Positions 50,362-61,864 of a DNA stretch of 64,000 nucleotides are shown here, piece after piece. The number at the start of each line of letters is the position of its first letter. Positions within the stretch are counted from its first letter, which is position 1. The DNA comes from Calliopum simillimum (Eukaryota > Arthropoda > Insecta > Diptera > Lauxaniidae), in assembly GCA_951812925.1 (NCBI GenBank), contig OX638371.1, forward strand, positions 1-64,000. The letters run 5' to 3'. A program made the position numbers and the translations under genes. The notes under the pieces are model-generated. The model did no database searches. It worked only from the letters and a program-made list of their open reading frames with translations, and was not told the DNA's origin.

Positions 50362-50870
50362 TTTTGTATGGGAGGCCACTTAAGGGGTGGAAAAAAGAGA
50401 ATAGTATGTTCAAGAAAAATGTTGATTAGGAAAAATTAATGGGGGTCAGTGAACATATTTTTCGGTTCCCGGCTATGAGAAATTTTTTTGATGTTTTTAT
50501 CAAAATTTTGTATGGGAGCCCCATACATGTGGTAGTATGTTTGAAAGGAATGTTAGAGAGCAAAAGCGAATGGGGGTCGGGGAACATTGTTCTCTCTCCA
50601 AGCAATGAGGAATTTTATTTAAGTTTTTATCTAAATTATGGTTAAAAGGGCTAATTATTGAAGGGGAAAAGTTAATGAGGGTCGGTGAAAATTTATTACC
50701 TCTCCCGGCAATGAAGAATTTTTTTTGTATTTTTATCAACATTTTGTATGGGAGCCCCTTTAAAGGGTAGAAAAAGGGGGTCGTATGTTTGAAAGAAATA
50801 TTGGAGAGGTAAAGTTAGTGGGGGTCGGTGAACATTTTTACCCTCTTCCGGCTACGAAGAATATTTTAGT
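50361..50870 (+). repeat. Degenerate tandem repeat, about four units of 110-143 bp
   Basis: Units start at ATTTTGTATGGGAG(G)CC near 50361, 50504 and 50741, plus a degraded unit near 50631 (TAAATTATGGTTAAAAGGGC). Each continues GTATGTTYRARARAAATRTTG, a GGGGGTC(G/A)GKGAACAT box, a CTCYCCGGCWATGARRAAT box and T-rich TTTTTATC. Non-coding; the open frames across it follow the repeat period. Confidence 0.8.
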
Positions 50871-51600
50871 GCTCGTTTACTCATTTTTTTGTTAATGAAA
50901 AAATTTAAAAAAAAAGATCCCATCGTTTGCCCATTCTAAAAATTTGTCAAATACATTAAAGTTTTCCCAAAATTTTTTTTTAAAAAATTTTTGGAATTTC
51001 TTATAAAAATTTTCTTAAAAAAATAAAACTTTTAAAAAAACAATCCCACGATTTGGGCGACTATTGACGGAGTTACATATGAGCATTTCAAAAAACTAAT
51101 TAATGTCGTTTTTGCAGTTTTTTCAGTTTTTCATAGATTTATATTTCAGAAAAGGCTTGGTAAAAAAAAAAATTTTTAAAATCATGGATGCTAGTTTAAA
51201 CTTGTATTATAAGAAAAAAAAGTTTTAAAAAGATGCAAAAGCCAAATGCTATCCGGTTACGGATGTAATGCCCCATATATGTATATACTTTTTTATACTA
51301 GCCACACCTCTTATGCGTTACAAACAGAAAAGCAAAGTAATATACTCAATGTGTTGGGCATAAAAAGTACCTTTCGACCTTCAAGATTGTAACGTAGTGT
51401 GAAACGTTTTGAGTGTTCATTTTAATTTCTTTAATTTTTGAATTTCTATTTGCAGGCAATTAAAACTGAAGGTTTCTGAAAATTTCAGTTTGGGATGCAC
51501 TAACATCAAACCTCTCTGATTATATGCTGTCTTAGTATGACCGTATAAATTGAACCAGCAAGAATTTCAGATATTATTATTTTCAACAAAATCATACACA
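50871..51600. other. No recognisable feature
   Basis: AT-rich with several long A or T runs, no supported coding or RNA feature. Confidence 0.5.
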
Positions 51601-51777
51601 GGTAACAAACTGGTTACGATCACATTTCAGTTTCATTTAAGCAACGAAAGTCAAAGTTAATTTTTTTAGCGATTAAAGAAAACAAACCTAAGCAACCAGG
51701 TTTACATTTTTACAAGTCTACTGCAATAGCAAATATAAGCAAAATAACAGCAAAAATTATCACGTTTCTAACTTATA

Positions 51778-51822
51778 ATGGAATCCGAAGGAATAACCAA
51801 ATTGGTAGACGGCGTTTATAAG
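51778..51822 (+). CDS. Candidate first coding exon, 15 codons, followed by a splice donor
   Basis: ATG at 51778 in the context CTTATAATGG, then MESEGITKLVDGVYK, then AAG|GTAAATATAA (donor at 51823). Balanced codon use and a soluble-looking N-terminus contrast with the surroundings. Upstream sequence (51623-51777) looks like a fly 5' leader: CATTTCAGTTTCA (an initiator-like TCAGTT or an acceptor) and A-rich runs such as CAAATATAAGCAAAATAACAG. If the donor is used, the next exon lies beyond the 2-kb palindrome or outside the window; I found no convincing second exon. Without splicing the frame would stop after 22 codons. The protein family is not recognised. Confidence 0.4.
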
Positions 51823-51881
51823 GTAAATATAATTATGTATACATAAGAGGTTGTTAAACTTTTTTGTTAATATTTTATGTA

Positions 51882-53933
51882 TAGTACAAGCAAAATAGCA
51901 CAAAAAAATGAGCATCTGGCGATTTTTGGAAAGGTGCTTGAATCGTCTTGGTTATTGTTAAGCGTGTTAAGCTGAAGCTAAAACTCGATTTGCGGGACAC
52001 AGGGGGGTGTGCGATCGCCGCCATCTTGAAAAGAAAGGTGTAATGTTCTTTCTTCATTTACATGGAAGCCGTTCATTTTTTCGGAAAAACTTATTGACAC
52101 TTTTGTGTTGACAAAAAATAGATCTTCATTTTTTATCATGAAGTTTTTACTCTAACTTTATTATTTTCCAAGTTATTAACGAAAAACTGAAAAATTTAAG
52201 GGGTTGTTTTTGTTCAACCTTGAATTGCCATCAAAATGTTTATTTTACGCAAAATATGCTTTTATGCTTTTTTGTAGAGCAGTTTCAGACGAACAAATTG
52301 ACATATATTTTGGTAAGGGTAGAGCGTTCATATCCATTTTTGAGTGGAGTCTTTTTTTGCTTAACCGACCAAGGCTCGACTTGACATCTCCGATTTGTAT
52401 GAAAATTGGTGGAATGTTAGTATTTGACACACATATAATTGTGGTAAAATGATTTTCCAAAATTCCGAAAATTTCCAAGATGGCGGCCACATGAAGTTCG
52501 ATGCAACCTTTGGATACTCACACATTTGAAAATTCATAGCTCCTCGGTTTTTTATTCGATTTTGATGAAATTTTCAGGATTTCTGTAGAAAAGTATGTGC
52601 TTTTTAGAAAAAAATAACACTGAAAAAAAAAATTTATTTTTGGTGGATAAAAGCCTTTTTTCTTTTTCAAAACCATTTTTAGGGCTTGGTGCACCCTTTT
52701 TATTTTTTTTTAAATATTTTTATTTAAAAGTAAATTTTATAACAATTATTTTCCGGTCCTCAAATTTGTGGTATGTTTTACGGTTATCAAGTTATGAGTT
52801 TTTGAAGTTGTATAATGTTGTGTTTACCATGAGTCGTTGAAGCGCTACTATAAAGGGTTGCCACCGTCCGGACGGAATTTTTTTTCAGTGAACCCTAGTG
52901 AGAATTTTTATAGAATTTTTTGCGGAACATTTTAACCTGTTAAAAAACTCCGTCCGGACGGTGGCAACCCTATATAGTAGCGCTTCAACGACTCATGATA
53001 AACACAACATTATACAACTTCAAAAACCCATAACTTGATAACCGTAAAACATACCACAAATTTGAGGACCGGAGAGTAATTGTTATAAAATTTACTTTTA
53101 AATAACAATATTTTAAAAAAAATAAAAAGGGTGCACCAAGCCCTAAAAATGGTTTTGAAAAAGAAAAAAGGCTTTTATCCACCAAAAATAAATTTTTTTT
53201 TATCAGTGTTGTTTTTTTCTCAAAAGCACATACTTTTCTACAGAAACCCTGAAAATTTCATCAAAATCGAATAAAAAACCGAGGAGCTATGAATTTTCAA
53301 ATGTGTGAGTATCCAAAGGTTGTATCGAACTTCGTGTGGCCGCCATCTTGGAAATTTTCGGAATTTTGGAAAATCATTTACCACAATTATATGTGTGTCA
53401 AATACTAACATTCCACCAATTTTCATACAAATCGGAGATGTCAAGTCGAACCTTGGTCGGTTAAGCAAAAAAAGACTCCACTCAAAAATGGATATGAACG
53501 CTCTACCCTTACCAAAATATATGTCAATTTGTTCGTCTGAAACTGCTCTACAAAAAAGCATAAAAGCATATTTTGCGTAAAATAAACATTTTGATGGCAA
53601 TTCAAGGTTGAACAAAAACAACCCCTTAAATTTTTCAGTTTTTCGTTAATAACTTGGAAAATAATAAAGTTAGAGTAAAAACTTCATGATGAAAAATGAA
53701 GATCTATTTTTTGTCAACACAAAAGTGTCAATGTGTTTTTCCGAAAAAATGAACGGCTTCCATGTAAATGATGAAAGAACATTACACCTTTCTTTTCAAG
53801 ATGGCGGCGATCGCACACCCCCCTGTGTCCCGCAAATCGAGTTTTAGCTTCAGCTTAACACGCTTAACAATAACCAAGACGATTCAAGCACCTTTCCGAA
53901 AATCGCCAGACGTTTCCTATTTTGCCTGTACTA
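51882..53933. mobile_element. 2.05-kb near-perfect palindrome (fold-back element)
   Basis: Inverted arms 51882-52876 and 52949-53933 (about 990 bp each, few differences) around a 72-bp spacer. The outer ends read TAGTACA(A/G)GCAAAATAG inward; GTA is present on both flanks (51879-51881 and 53934-53936), a possible 3-bp duplication. The inner ends of the arms carry the GC-rich GGTTGCCACCGTCCGGACGG. Open frames in the arms (for example 53238-53621 on the minus strand) have no recognisable domain and are mirrored in both arms, so I treat them as non-coding. It lies just after the candidate first exon and so would sit in its intron. Confidence 0.93.
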
Positions 53934-53935
53934 GT

Positions 53936-54130
53936 AAGTTTTTATCTGTCCGAATTCGTATAGCATTTGCTCAGACTATCCTCTCTGCACTAACTGTCCT
54001 CAGTGTCTGAGTGAAATTAAGTTTGATTGTCTCAAAAAATGTTTTCAGTATAGCACTTTGAAGATTTTGCTTATATGGGAGTTGCCACGTCCTCTTGTCT
54101 GAGTCCGCCTAGTTTTTGCTCAACAAAAAA
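53936..54130 (-). repeat. Inverted dispersed copy of the GGCGTGGCAC repeat
   Basis: The reverse complement reads GAGCAAAAACTAGGCGGACT, CAGACAAGAGGACGTGGCAAC, TCCCATATAAGCAAAAT, CTATACTGAAAACATTTTTTG, AGACAATC and CACTCAGACACTGAGGACAG, collinear with the units at 43081-43220. It abuts the palindrome's right end exactly. Confidence 0.75.
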
Positions 54131-54136
54131 TGTAGG

Positions 54137-54312
54137 TATTAAAATGGATGCATTTCGACTTTCATCGCCATCAGCACAAACGTTTTTTAAGACTAAAATA
54201 AATTAGAACAGCATTAATGGTGTTAATAGTTAATGTTGTTCTAATTTATTTTGTTAGCCTTAAAAAACATTTGTGCTGATGATGAAGAAAGCCGAAATGC
54301 ATCCACAAATTT
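54137..54312. mobile_element. MITE-like hairpin of about 160-175 bp
   Basis: Arms 54145-54217 and 54230-54305 (about 90% alike), from TGGATGCATTTCGACTTTC inward to AACAGCATTAA and its mirror, with a 12-bp loop. Outside, TATTAAAA and TTTTAAAA continue the symmetry. No clear target duplication. Non-coding. Confidence 0.8.
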
Positions 54313-54874
54313 TAAAACTCGAATCACTTGTTTTAATTTTTTACAAATAATGCGGTCAATGATGCTGTTTTTAAGACCATTAATTATAGAATTGCAAAAT
54401 ATTAAATTCGACCGTGCGGTATTGTCCGTAATATTACTTATCAGTTTCGCAACTAATAATAAAACTTAGTGCATATTCTGTTTGTGTTTGAGGTAAGTGG
54501 TAGTTCAAAAAGGATTCTGGTCTCTATGTTAGTACAAATTCGTGCAAACTTTTTGATGCCGAAGAGACTTAGTTTTTTAGTTAAAAGTTCTTAGCAGTCA
54601 ATAGCAAAAATGCATACATTGAAATTTAAAAAAAAATAAATTCTTAAACTAAAACAAATGAAAAATTTAATGATTTTTCATTTAATAGTTACACATTCCT
54701 CGCTTTTACTGACCACATTCAATGTAGGAAACCTTTAAAAGTCCAACGTTAATGGCATAAGCTCAACGACACAAAGATATACATATGTACGTTGAAGTGG
54801 GCTTCTGTTAACCATTGAAATTTATTCTTGTCTTATTGTTCTACTTTTCATAAAATATTTTGACTCTGGTGAAA
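54313..54874. other. No recognisable feature
   Basis: AT-rich spacer without supported features. Confidence 0.4.
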
Positions 54875-55336
54875 ACTTTGGGTGAGCTATTTATTGGTCC
54901 AATTTTTTGTTTTGCGAATTCACAAAAATTGTACGTAAAAACTGACAAATTCCAAACGTGTTACCTATTTAAAATAGAGTCTAAAAGTACGCTACTTTTG
55001 TGTAAAGTTTCAAACAACGTAGAGCATGAAAGTATGCTAATCTTTTATGAAATTTGTACGTATTTTTAGGGGCAGCTTATTTGAAACTATAAAAAAACGT
55101 AGCATATTTAAAGATATACATACTTTAAACGGAAACACGTTTGAAGTTTGAAATTTTTCAATATTTCTAAAATCAATGTCCTAAAACAGGTAGCAACTTT
55201 CCAAAAACTTTTGATGCAGAACTTAAAACATTTTTTAAGTACTATTTTCTTGTTTTTTTTTCGCGTTATGTAACCAGAAAAGTTTTACATTTTACATTGT
55301 ATTTTTGGCCCAAGCAAATTCTAGCTCACCTAAAGT
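54875..55336. mobile_element. Old inverted-repeat element, candidate
   Basis: ACTTTGGGTGAGCTA (54875-54889) is matched in inverse at 55322-55336 (TAGCTCACCTAAAGT, one mismatch), and weaker symmetry continues inward (TTGGTCCAATTTTT with AAAAATNNGGCCCAAG). No coding potential and no certain target duplication, so this could be an eroded MITE of ~460 bp. Confidence 0.4.
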
Positions 55337-56633
55337 GAGAGAGAGTCAAAATATTTTTTTCAAAGTCTAACAATAAGCCAAGGAACATATTTCAGTGGTT
55401 AACAAAAAAAAAAGTTGTATGATTGTACTTTAATGTACATATGTATAATTATGCTTCCATTCACTTGAGCACGCGACGGTTTTATATTGCTTAAAGCATT
55501 TAAAAGGTTTCATTTAAAAAGCGCAATTGCAAACCCTACCCTTTTGCCAATGTTAGAAATGAGTTTTATTCTATGGTTATTAACTTAATAAATATTCTCG
55601 AGAATTTTTTCTCAGACCCTATTTTCCATGCATTCTGATCCAGTGAAACGGGATCGGTGGACGAATTTGCAACCATTGTGGGCATTGTGTCGCTTCTAAG
55701 AAGAATAGAAAGTTGTAGACCACAATAGTTCTTGAATTTTTTTTATGATTTAGAACTATGCAAAACAAGAAGAACACGATATTTTGTGAACTACGTTTGT
55801 TTTCCAGTTCTTAAATTTTAATCAAAATCGGTACATTAAGAGCGCTTTGAAAATAGCTTAGCCTCCAGGCCAGCTGGTGACCTTAACAAATAATACAAAT
55901 GTTTTTTTATGATAGATACATATATCGACGCCATATATACCATGGATAAATTATTTCCTTATTTTTTATTAAAATGGCTTTCATTGTGCTTTAACAACAT
56001 AAGTCGTTCTTTGTTATGATTCCAAAATACATCTGCCTATACATAATGGATGTCATTGTTTTCTCTCAAATTCCAGATTTTTCAGAACCAAAAACAAACG
56101 GTTAATTGAGACACCCTGAGAGGTCAATGCCTTGTGTGCACATATGTATAAGTGATCATTGTCAACAAAACAATTCGCGGATTATGTGTACAGTATTAAC
56201 ACAAAAAAGCATTTAAAAATAATTCCAAAGCTCAAACTTACATGTTTCATTTAAGGGATTGACAAGGTGCATGGCATAAGTTAATTGAGTTTGTTTAGTA
56301 CATTATTTCTTCATTTGCACGGTACTTAATATGATATTGAATAAATTCAGTTCAATATAGCACGCTTAAATGAAATCGTTTATATGCATCAAAAAATATC
56401 AAATTGCGTATCGAATCGCTTTCTGGTTTCGTATCTAGATTCGTTTCTATCATAAAATTCACATTGCTGACGGAAACCAAAGCTGTCAGTTGCTTTTTCA
56501 GTTTCTATTTTGGTTGCCAGATTACGAAACTATTTAGTAGCAGTTTCTTCGGTGTGTTTTGTTAAAATATTTTAGCAAATTGAATTGGCATGAAATGTGA
56601 GGTGTTCGAAAATTATGATAAAGGGTAAAGTAT
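55337..56633. other. Mostly featureless AT-rich sequence
   Basis: No supported gene. GAGACACCCTGAGAG near 56107 resembles end sequences of degraded Tc1/mariner elements, but no partner end was found. Confidence 0.4.
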
Positions 56634-57101
56634 ACTGCCGTACATATCGAGCCCTAACCGCCAAAAAGACTTAACCGACAAAAAGTAAATTTTAAAGGAG
56701 AAGGTTTTTTTTAAATATCTGTGCATTAAGTATAGCTATTAAAGTGAAATTTAAAGCCGCTTTAGACTATCTGGAAGTCATACAGAAACTCTAATGAGTT
56801 GTCAAATATGGCAACTCTGATAGTCTGAATGTAAATTTATTACACAAATGATTTATCAGAAGAAAACTCATATGAGTTATTTTGGCATTAAATTTGAATC
56901 TATTTGAAAAGAGAAGTCATAATGTTGTTTGAAAAATAAAAATTAAAAAAACAATTTGAAGAAAATAAATGAAACCCAATAAAAATTTGACAGTCAGAGA
57001 AAAAATCAAACAGAAAAATACAAGAAAACGCATATGACTTCTCAGAGAGTATGTAAGCTATATTTTGTTAGACATGCGATGCATTTAGTTTCATTCACCT
57101 A

Positions 57102-59821
57102 CAGTGGCTCACAACTTATTTCGTGCAGTAATATTTTTTGACTTTAAAACACGGTATCTTTAAAACTAATACAAATATCATCGAATTTTGAATGCAGGCT
57201 TAAGCAGGCATGCCTATTGTTCATAATAAGTATAAGAAAATCCACAAATTTGATTCCGAGACGCTCAAGGCGGAAAAAAGCGATTGAGCAGGAGAAATTC
57301 AAGTCACAGCGTATTTCGTGCAGATGCTTAATTTCCTTTCGGAGCCAGCGTTTCGCGTTATTTAACGTAATTTCTCTTTCTATGTTCTCTGTGTTGTATT
57401 CGCAACCAGATGCAGCCAATTGTTAGTTTGATCTTGTACATGTCAGGGTAAAAAAGTGCATTTTGCAGAAATGGGTCATTCAGCAGCGAAAATCGGTGAT
57501 AACTCATTTTAAGAACGGCCAATCTATGCTCTAAGTTGCTTAATGTGTTAGTTTGAGTCCCGCCTACAGTGCAAAGCACAATTAAAAGCTTCGTTCATGC
57601 AAATCGGATCAAAAATAAGGGTAAAAGTACGTCTAACAACAATTTTAATCCCGCTTACGATTCATTTATTGTCTACAAAATCAATACTAACCCACATTAT
57701 TGGCTCCAAAAACCGTCAGATGAATACATCAAGAACTAAGTAACTCGTACAGTGTAAAAACTAGCGGCTGCGTGCCCCGAGACCACAGCTTCAAAGCCCA
57801 AGTAGTCCTTCATAAGCAAAAAAATCCAAAAAAGTCTACTTGCTTTTGCGATTCGGCTCAGTACTACGTTTCCGACACAACTATGCCATGTCATTAGGTT
57901 CAAATATGTTAAATTTAGACTAGTCCATGATTATGACGCTGCTTTAAAAGTCCTAACCTTTGTGGACGTGCTAATACTGAGCTCAATATGAAAAAGAATG
58001 TAGGCTAGCTGGTTTTTTTTGCTTATAAAGGGGTACTTAGGCTTTAAAATTGTGGTCTCGGTGCACGAGGTGGACAGTTCTCGCACTGTATGAGTTACTT
58101 AGTTCTTGTTGTATGTTTCTGACTATTTTCGGAGCCGATAATGTGGCTTAGTATTGATTTTGTGGACAATAAATGAATCGCCATCGGGATTAAAAGTGTT
58201 ATATGACGCGCTTTTGCCCTTATTTTGGACTCGATTAGCTTGAACGAAGCTTTCAGTTGTGCTTTGCATCGTGGGCAGGACTTAAATAAACATATGGAGT
58301 AGCTTTATGCAGGGAATGACCGTTCTCATAATGGCTTATCACCAATTTTTGCTGCTCGACGACGCATTTCTGCAAATACACTTTTTCACAATGACATGTA
58401 CAAGATCAAACTAAAGATTGGCTGCATCTGGTTGCGAATACCACACAGAGAACATAGAAAGAGAAATTCCCGTTAAATAACGCGAAATGCTGGCTCCGAA
58501 GGGAAAATAAGCATCTGCACGAAATAAGCTGTGACTTGAATTTCTCCTGCTCAATCGCTTTTTTCCGCCTTGAGCGTCTCGGAATCAAATTTTGTGGATT
58601 TTCTTTTACTTATTATGAACAATAGACATGCCTGCTTAAGCCTGCATTCAAAATTTGATATTTGTATTAGTTTTAAAGATACACAGCCGTATTTATTAGA
58701 TTTTTCTAAACCGTCGCTATTCTCCGGTTTAGTTGAACCAGGTATAAAATTTTAAATCGAAGTTAAGCTACTGCTGATTTATAAACAATTTTCACTAAAC
58801 CAGCCTTATGTCAAATTTTATTCTACTACAATTTTCAAACGTTAGTTTTTGACAATCGAAAATCAAAACAAATAATTTTAATTAAAAAAAATATAAGTAC
58901 ATGTGAACAAAAACTAAAGGAAATTATAGATGCAAACTTGGCCACCACAATGGTTGGTTCCAATAATTTTTTCATATGAATTCTGCAGTCCTTGGTGTGC
59001 ATAATAAGAAATTTAATTAGAAGATTCATAAGATCGTAGAAAGAAAAGAAAGTAAGCAATCACGGTGCAAGCATACCAATAATTACGAAGGAGCAAGTCA
59101 ACAAGCACATATAATACAAACATATAAAACAAACGATAGGTTTTTATTCAAATATCCTCCAGCATAACTTTTTTAATACTAATGTTATTAATAGGTAACA
59201 ACTCATCTATTGAAACGCCGCTTCGAAAACCATTTTTGTCGAGCAGTAGCGTTTATCAAGTAAATCACTGTAGCTCCTTCGATTGACTTGCTTGAGACTT
59301 TTGCTGGTAAACAAAATTAATGGTACCATCGCCGAATTAAGTATTCTGTCACTTTGCAATATTTACTAATGTCTTCGCGGCTGGATGCAGCACCATCATT
59401 GGCAAGAGTTGTTTTTCCGTTCAAAATTCGAACGGCTATGGCTTACTCTGTGAAGTATCCGTACCTTCTTTTAATAATATAATTTCTGGTTGCATCTTTA
59501 TGGAAGTTGTGCCAAATTTTTCGGAACTACGAAGAGTTTTTTATTAATTAATTTTATTTATTAATAAAAATTGACAAATAAATTGTTTTAATTTATTTGA
59601 CAATCACGCCAAATGATTTAAACCGTCGCTTAACTAGCTTTATTTAAACCTGCTCGAAGGCAGTTTAAAATTTAAACTGGGAATAAAATTGTTTATAAAT
59701 AAGAATTTCATGTTAAACTTCGGAATAGCCTTATTCCATAGTTTAACTTTTATTATAAATACGGCTGACAGTGTTTTAAAGACAAAATATATTACTGCAC
59801 GAAAGAAGCTGTGAGCCACTG
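57102..59821. mobile_element. Palindromic element, CAGTGGCTCACA ends, TA duplication
   Basis: The ends are CAGTGGCTCACAACTTATTT (57102 inward) and the mirror ending at 59821, with perfect TA at 57100-57101 and 59822-59823. The whole element is an inverted repeat: left arm 57102 to about 57875, right arm about 57970 to 59821, the latter interrupted by the 1,084-bp insertion at 58684. Corrected for that insertion the arms are about 770 bp each. TA plus CAGT ends fit the Tc1/mariner superfamily (inference). Frames in the arms (57144-57419 minus and its mirror) show no transposase motif. Confidence 0.9.
58684..59767. mobile_element. 1,084-bp insertion with CAGCCGTATTTAT ends and ACA duplication
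   Basis: 13-bp perfect terminal inverted repeats CAGCCGTATTTAT (58684-58696 and 59755-59767), flanked by ACA at 58681-58683 and 59768-59770. Removing it plus one ACA restores the mirror symmetry of the host palindrome (GATACAGTGTTTT against AAAACACGGTATC), which proves the boundaries. The interior has subterminal motifs TAAACCGTCGC at both ends in direct orientation and a hairpin at 59712-59747. No transposase. Confidence 0.92.
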
Positions 59822-59944
59822 TATACATATATAATATAACGGCTATTTTTCAGTGTTGTGTCGGTTAAGCCTGTTTTTCTTTTCCAGATTCCCCATCTGA
59901 TCTTCAGTTTTTGAACCAAAAAACATTTGTGGTCACATATACTA

Positions 59945-61860
59945 CACGGTGGTTTTTAAAAAATTTCAACTTTTTGAAATACCACCCGCGATTTTTTTCG
60001 GGGATAGTGTTGGGGGACCCTTCTAGTATCAGAATCCGGGAACCGCGAAATCGAACGTCCAGCCGTTTTTTTTTTTTTTGACTTTTTAGTTTTTTTAACG
60101 ATTTTTGAGAATGTCTCGGATTTATATACATATTATGTACACATATATATGTATGTACGTACATATATATACTTGTATATGTATATATGTGTAATATATA
60201 TACATGTATATATATATACATACATGCATACATACATATAAAAGGTATCGTTTCCGCACCATTTATTTAAAAAAAAAATCGGTTTTTTCGTATATAAAAA
60301 AACACAAACAAAAACCGGAAACAGCAATAGTCACTCCAGATGTGGTTTTTGATGCTTAATCCGAATCCGGTCTTAGAATTGCTCTATTACTTCTGGACTT
60401 TGAGATATCCCTACATATATGTATAAAGGACACCACTTTTTTTCCTGTTTTTGAAGTTATATAACAAGATAAGATAATATTATGCCGTAAAATCTGGTAT
60501 GACAGTTAATAGCCCTAGTTTTTTTCTTGAAAACTCAATCAAACCGATAACGATATCTTTTTTTTTGTCGGAGATATCTTTACCTAAAAAGTTAAAAAAG
60601 TGCAAAAACACGATTTTTGGCTATATTGGATGTTATATGCAGGACACACAAAATTCTTCTGTGAATTTCTATTACCAGAAACATTTAGTACTTTCTTTTG
60701 GCTTTCAATTGAGCTATTAAATGTTTATCTGCAATATTTCTCTGCAAAGTTATGTTAACTTTAAAATCACACCATGAAACTCAAAGTGAAAAATCTCGGT
60801 TTTCGGCTATATTTGAGGTTGTATACAGTACGGACGAAACTCGTCTGCTCTTTTTTACTAATCGACACATTTAAAACCATTCTTTATCTTCAAAATGAGC
60901 TAACAAGTGGTCTCTTGTAATAGTTTTCTTAAAAGTTATGACTATTTTAAGACGACATGTTGCAGCAATACGTATATAAGAAATACTCGTACACTATATT
61001 TTAGTGGCACCCCTGTGAGTTTGCACTTCATAATGTAATTTTTAAATGGTCATAACTTTGTAAAGGAATATTGCAGATGAACATTTAATAGCTCAATTGA
61101 AAGCCAAAAGAAAGTACTAAATGTTTCTGGTAATAGAAATTCACAGAAGAATTTTGTGTGTCCTGCATATAACATCCAATATAGCCAAAAATCGTGTTTT
61201 TGCACTTTTTTAACTTTTTAGGTAAAGATATCTCCGACAAAAAAAAAGATATCGTTATCGGTTTGATTGAGTTTTCAAGAAAAAAACTAGGGCTATTAAC
61301 TGTCATACCAGATTTTACGGCATAATATTATCTTATCTTGTTATATAACTTCAAAAATAGGAAAAAAAGTGGTGTCCTTTATACATATATGTAGGGATAT
61401 CTCAAAGTCCAGAAGTAATAGAGCAATTCTAAGACCGGATTCGGATTAAGCATCAAAAATCACATCTGGAGTGACTACTGCTGTATCCGGTTTTTGTTTG
61501 TGTTTTTTTATATACGAAAAAACCGATTTTTTTTTAAAATAAATGGTGCGGAAACGATACCTTTTATATGTATGAATGCATGTATGTATATATATATACA
61601 TATATATATATTACACATATATACATATACAAGTATATATATGTACGTACATACATATATATGTGTACATAATATGTATATAAATCCGAGACATTCTCAA
61701 AAATCGTTAAAAAAACTAAAATGTCGAAAAAAAAAAAAACGGCTGGACGTTTGATTTCGCGGTTCCCGGATTCTGATACTAGAAGGGTCCCCCAACACTA
61801 TCCCCGAAAAAAATCGCGGGTGGTATTTCAAAAAGTTGAAATTTTTTAAAAACCACCGTG
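59945..61860. mobile_element. 1.9-kb fold-back, CACGGTGG ends, 4-bp ACTA duplication
   Basis: Arms 59945 to about 60760 and about 61045 to 61860, more than 95% alike; ends CACGGTGGTTTTTAAAAA. ACTA lies on both sides (59941-59944 and 61861-61864). The ~285-bp centre is unique. Each arm holds a TATATACATA-type microsatellite (60121-60245 and 61560-61685) and the CTTAATCCGAATCCGG phrase whose relatives occur at 40985 and 49435. Open frames present in both arms (60499-60720 and mirror) lack recognisable domains. CAC ends with a 4-bp duplication are reminiscent of Chapaev/CMC elements (inference). Confidence 0.92.
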
Positions 61861-61864
61861 ACTA

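Noticed and set aside
53238..53621. 127-codon minus-strand ORF in the 2-kb palindrome
   Set aside because: It is the mirror of a frame in the other arm, ends differ through small changes, there is no recognisable domain, and the palindrome arms otherwise behave as non-coding.
57144..57419. 91-codon minus-strand ORF as a transposase N-terminus
   Set aside because: I looked for a paired or helix-turn-helix domain and for catalytic DDE/D motifs in the arms of this element and found none.
60121..60245. ORFs across the TATATACATA region
   Set aside because: Tyr/Ile/Met-rich frames arise from the microsatellite itself.
60499..60720. 73-codon ORF duplicated at 61085-61306
   Set aside because: Both are the same sequence in the two arms of the fold-back; identity reflects arm identity and the peptide has no known motif.
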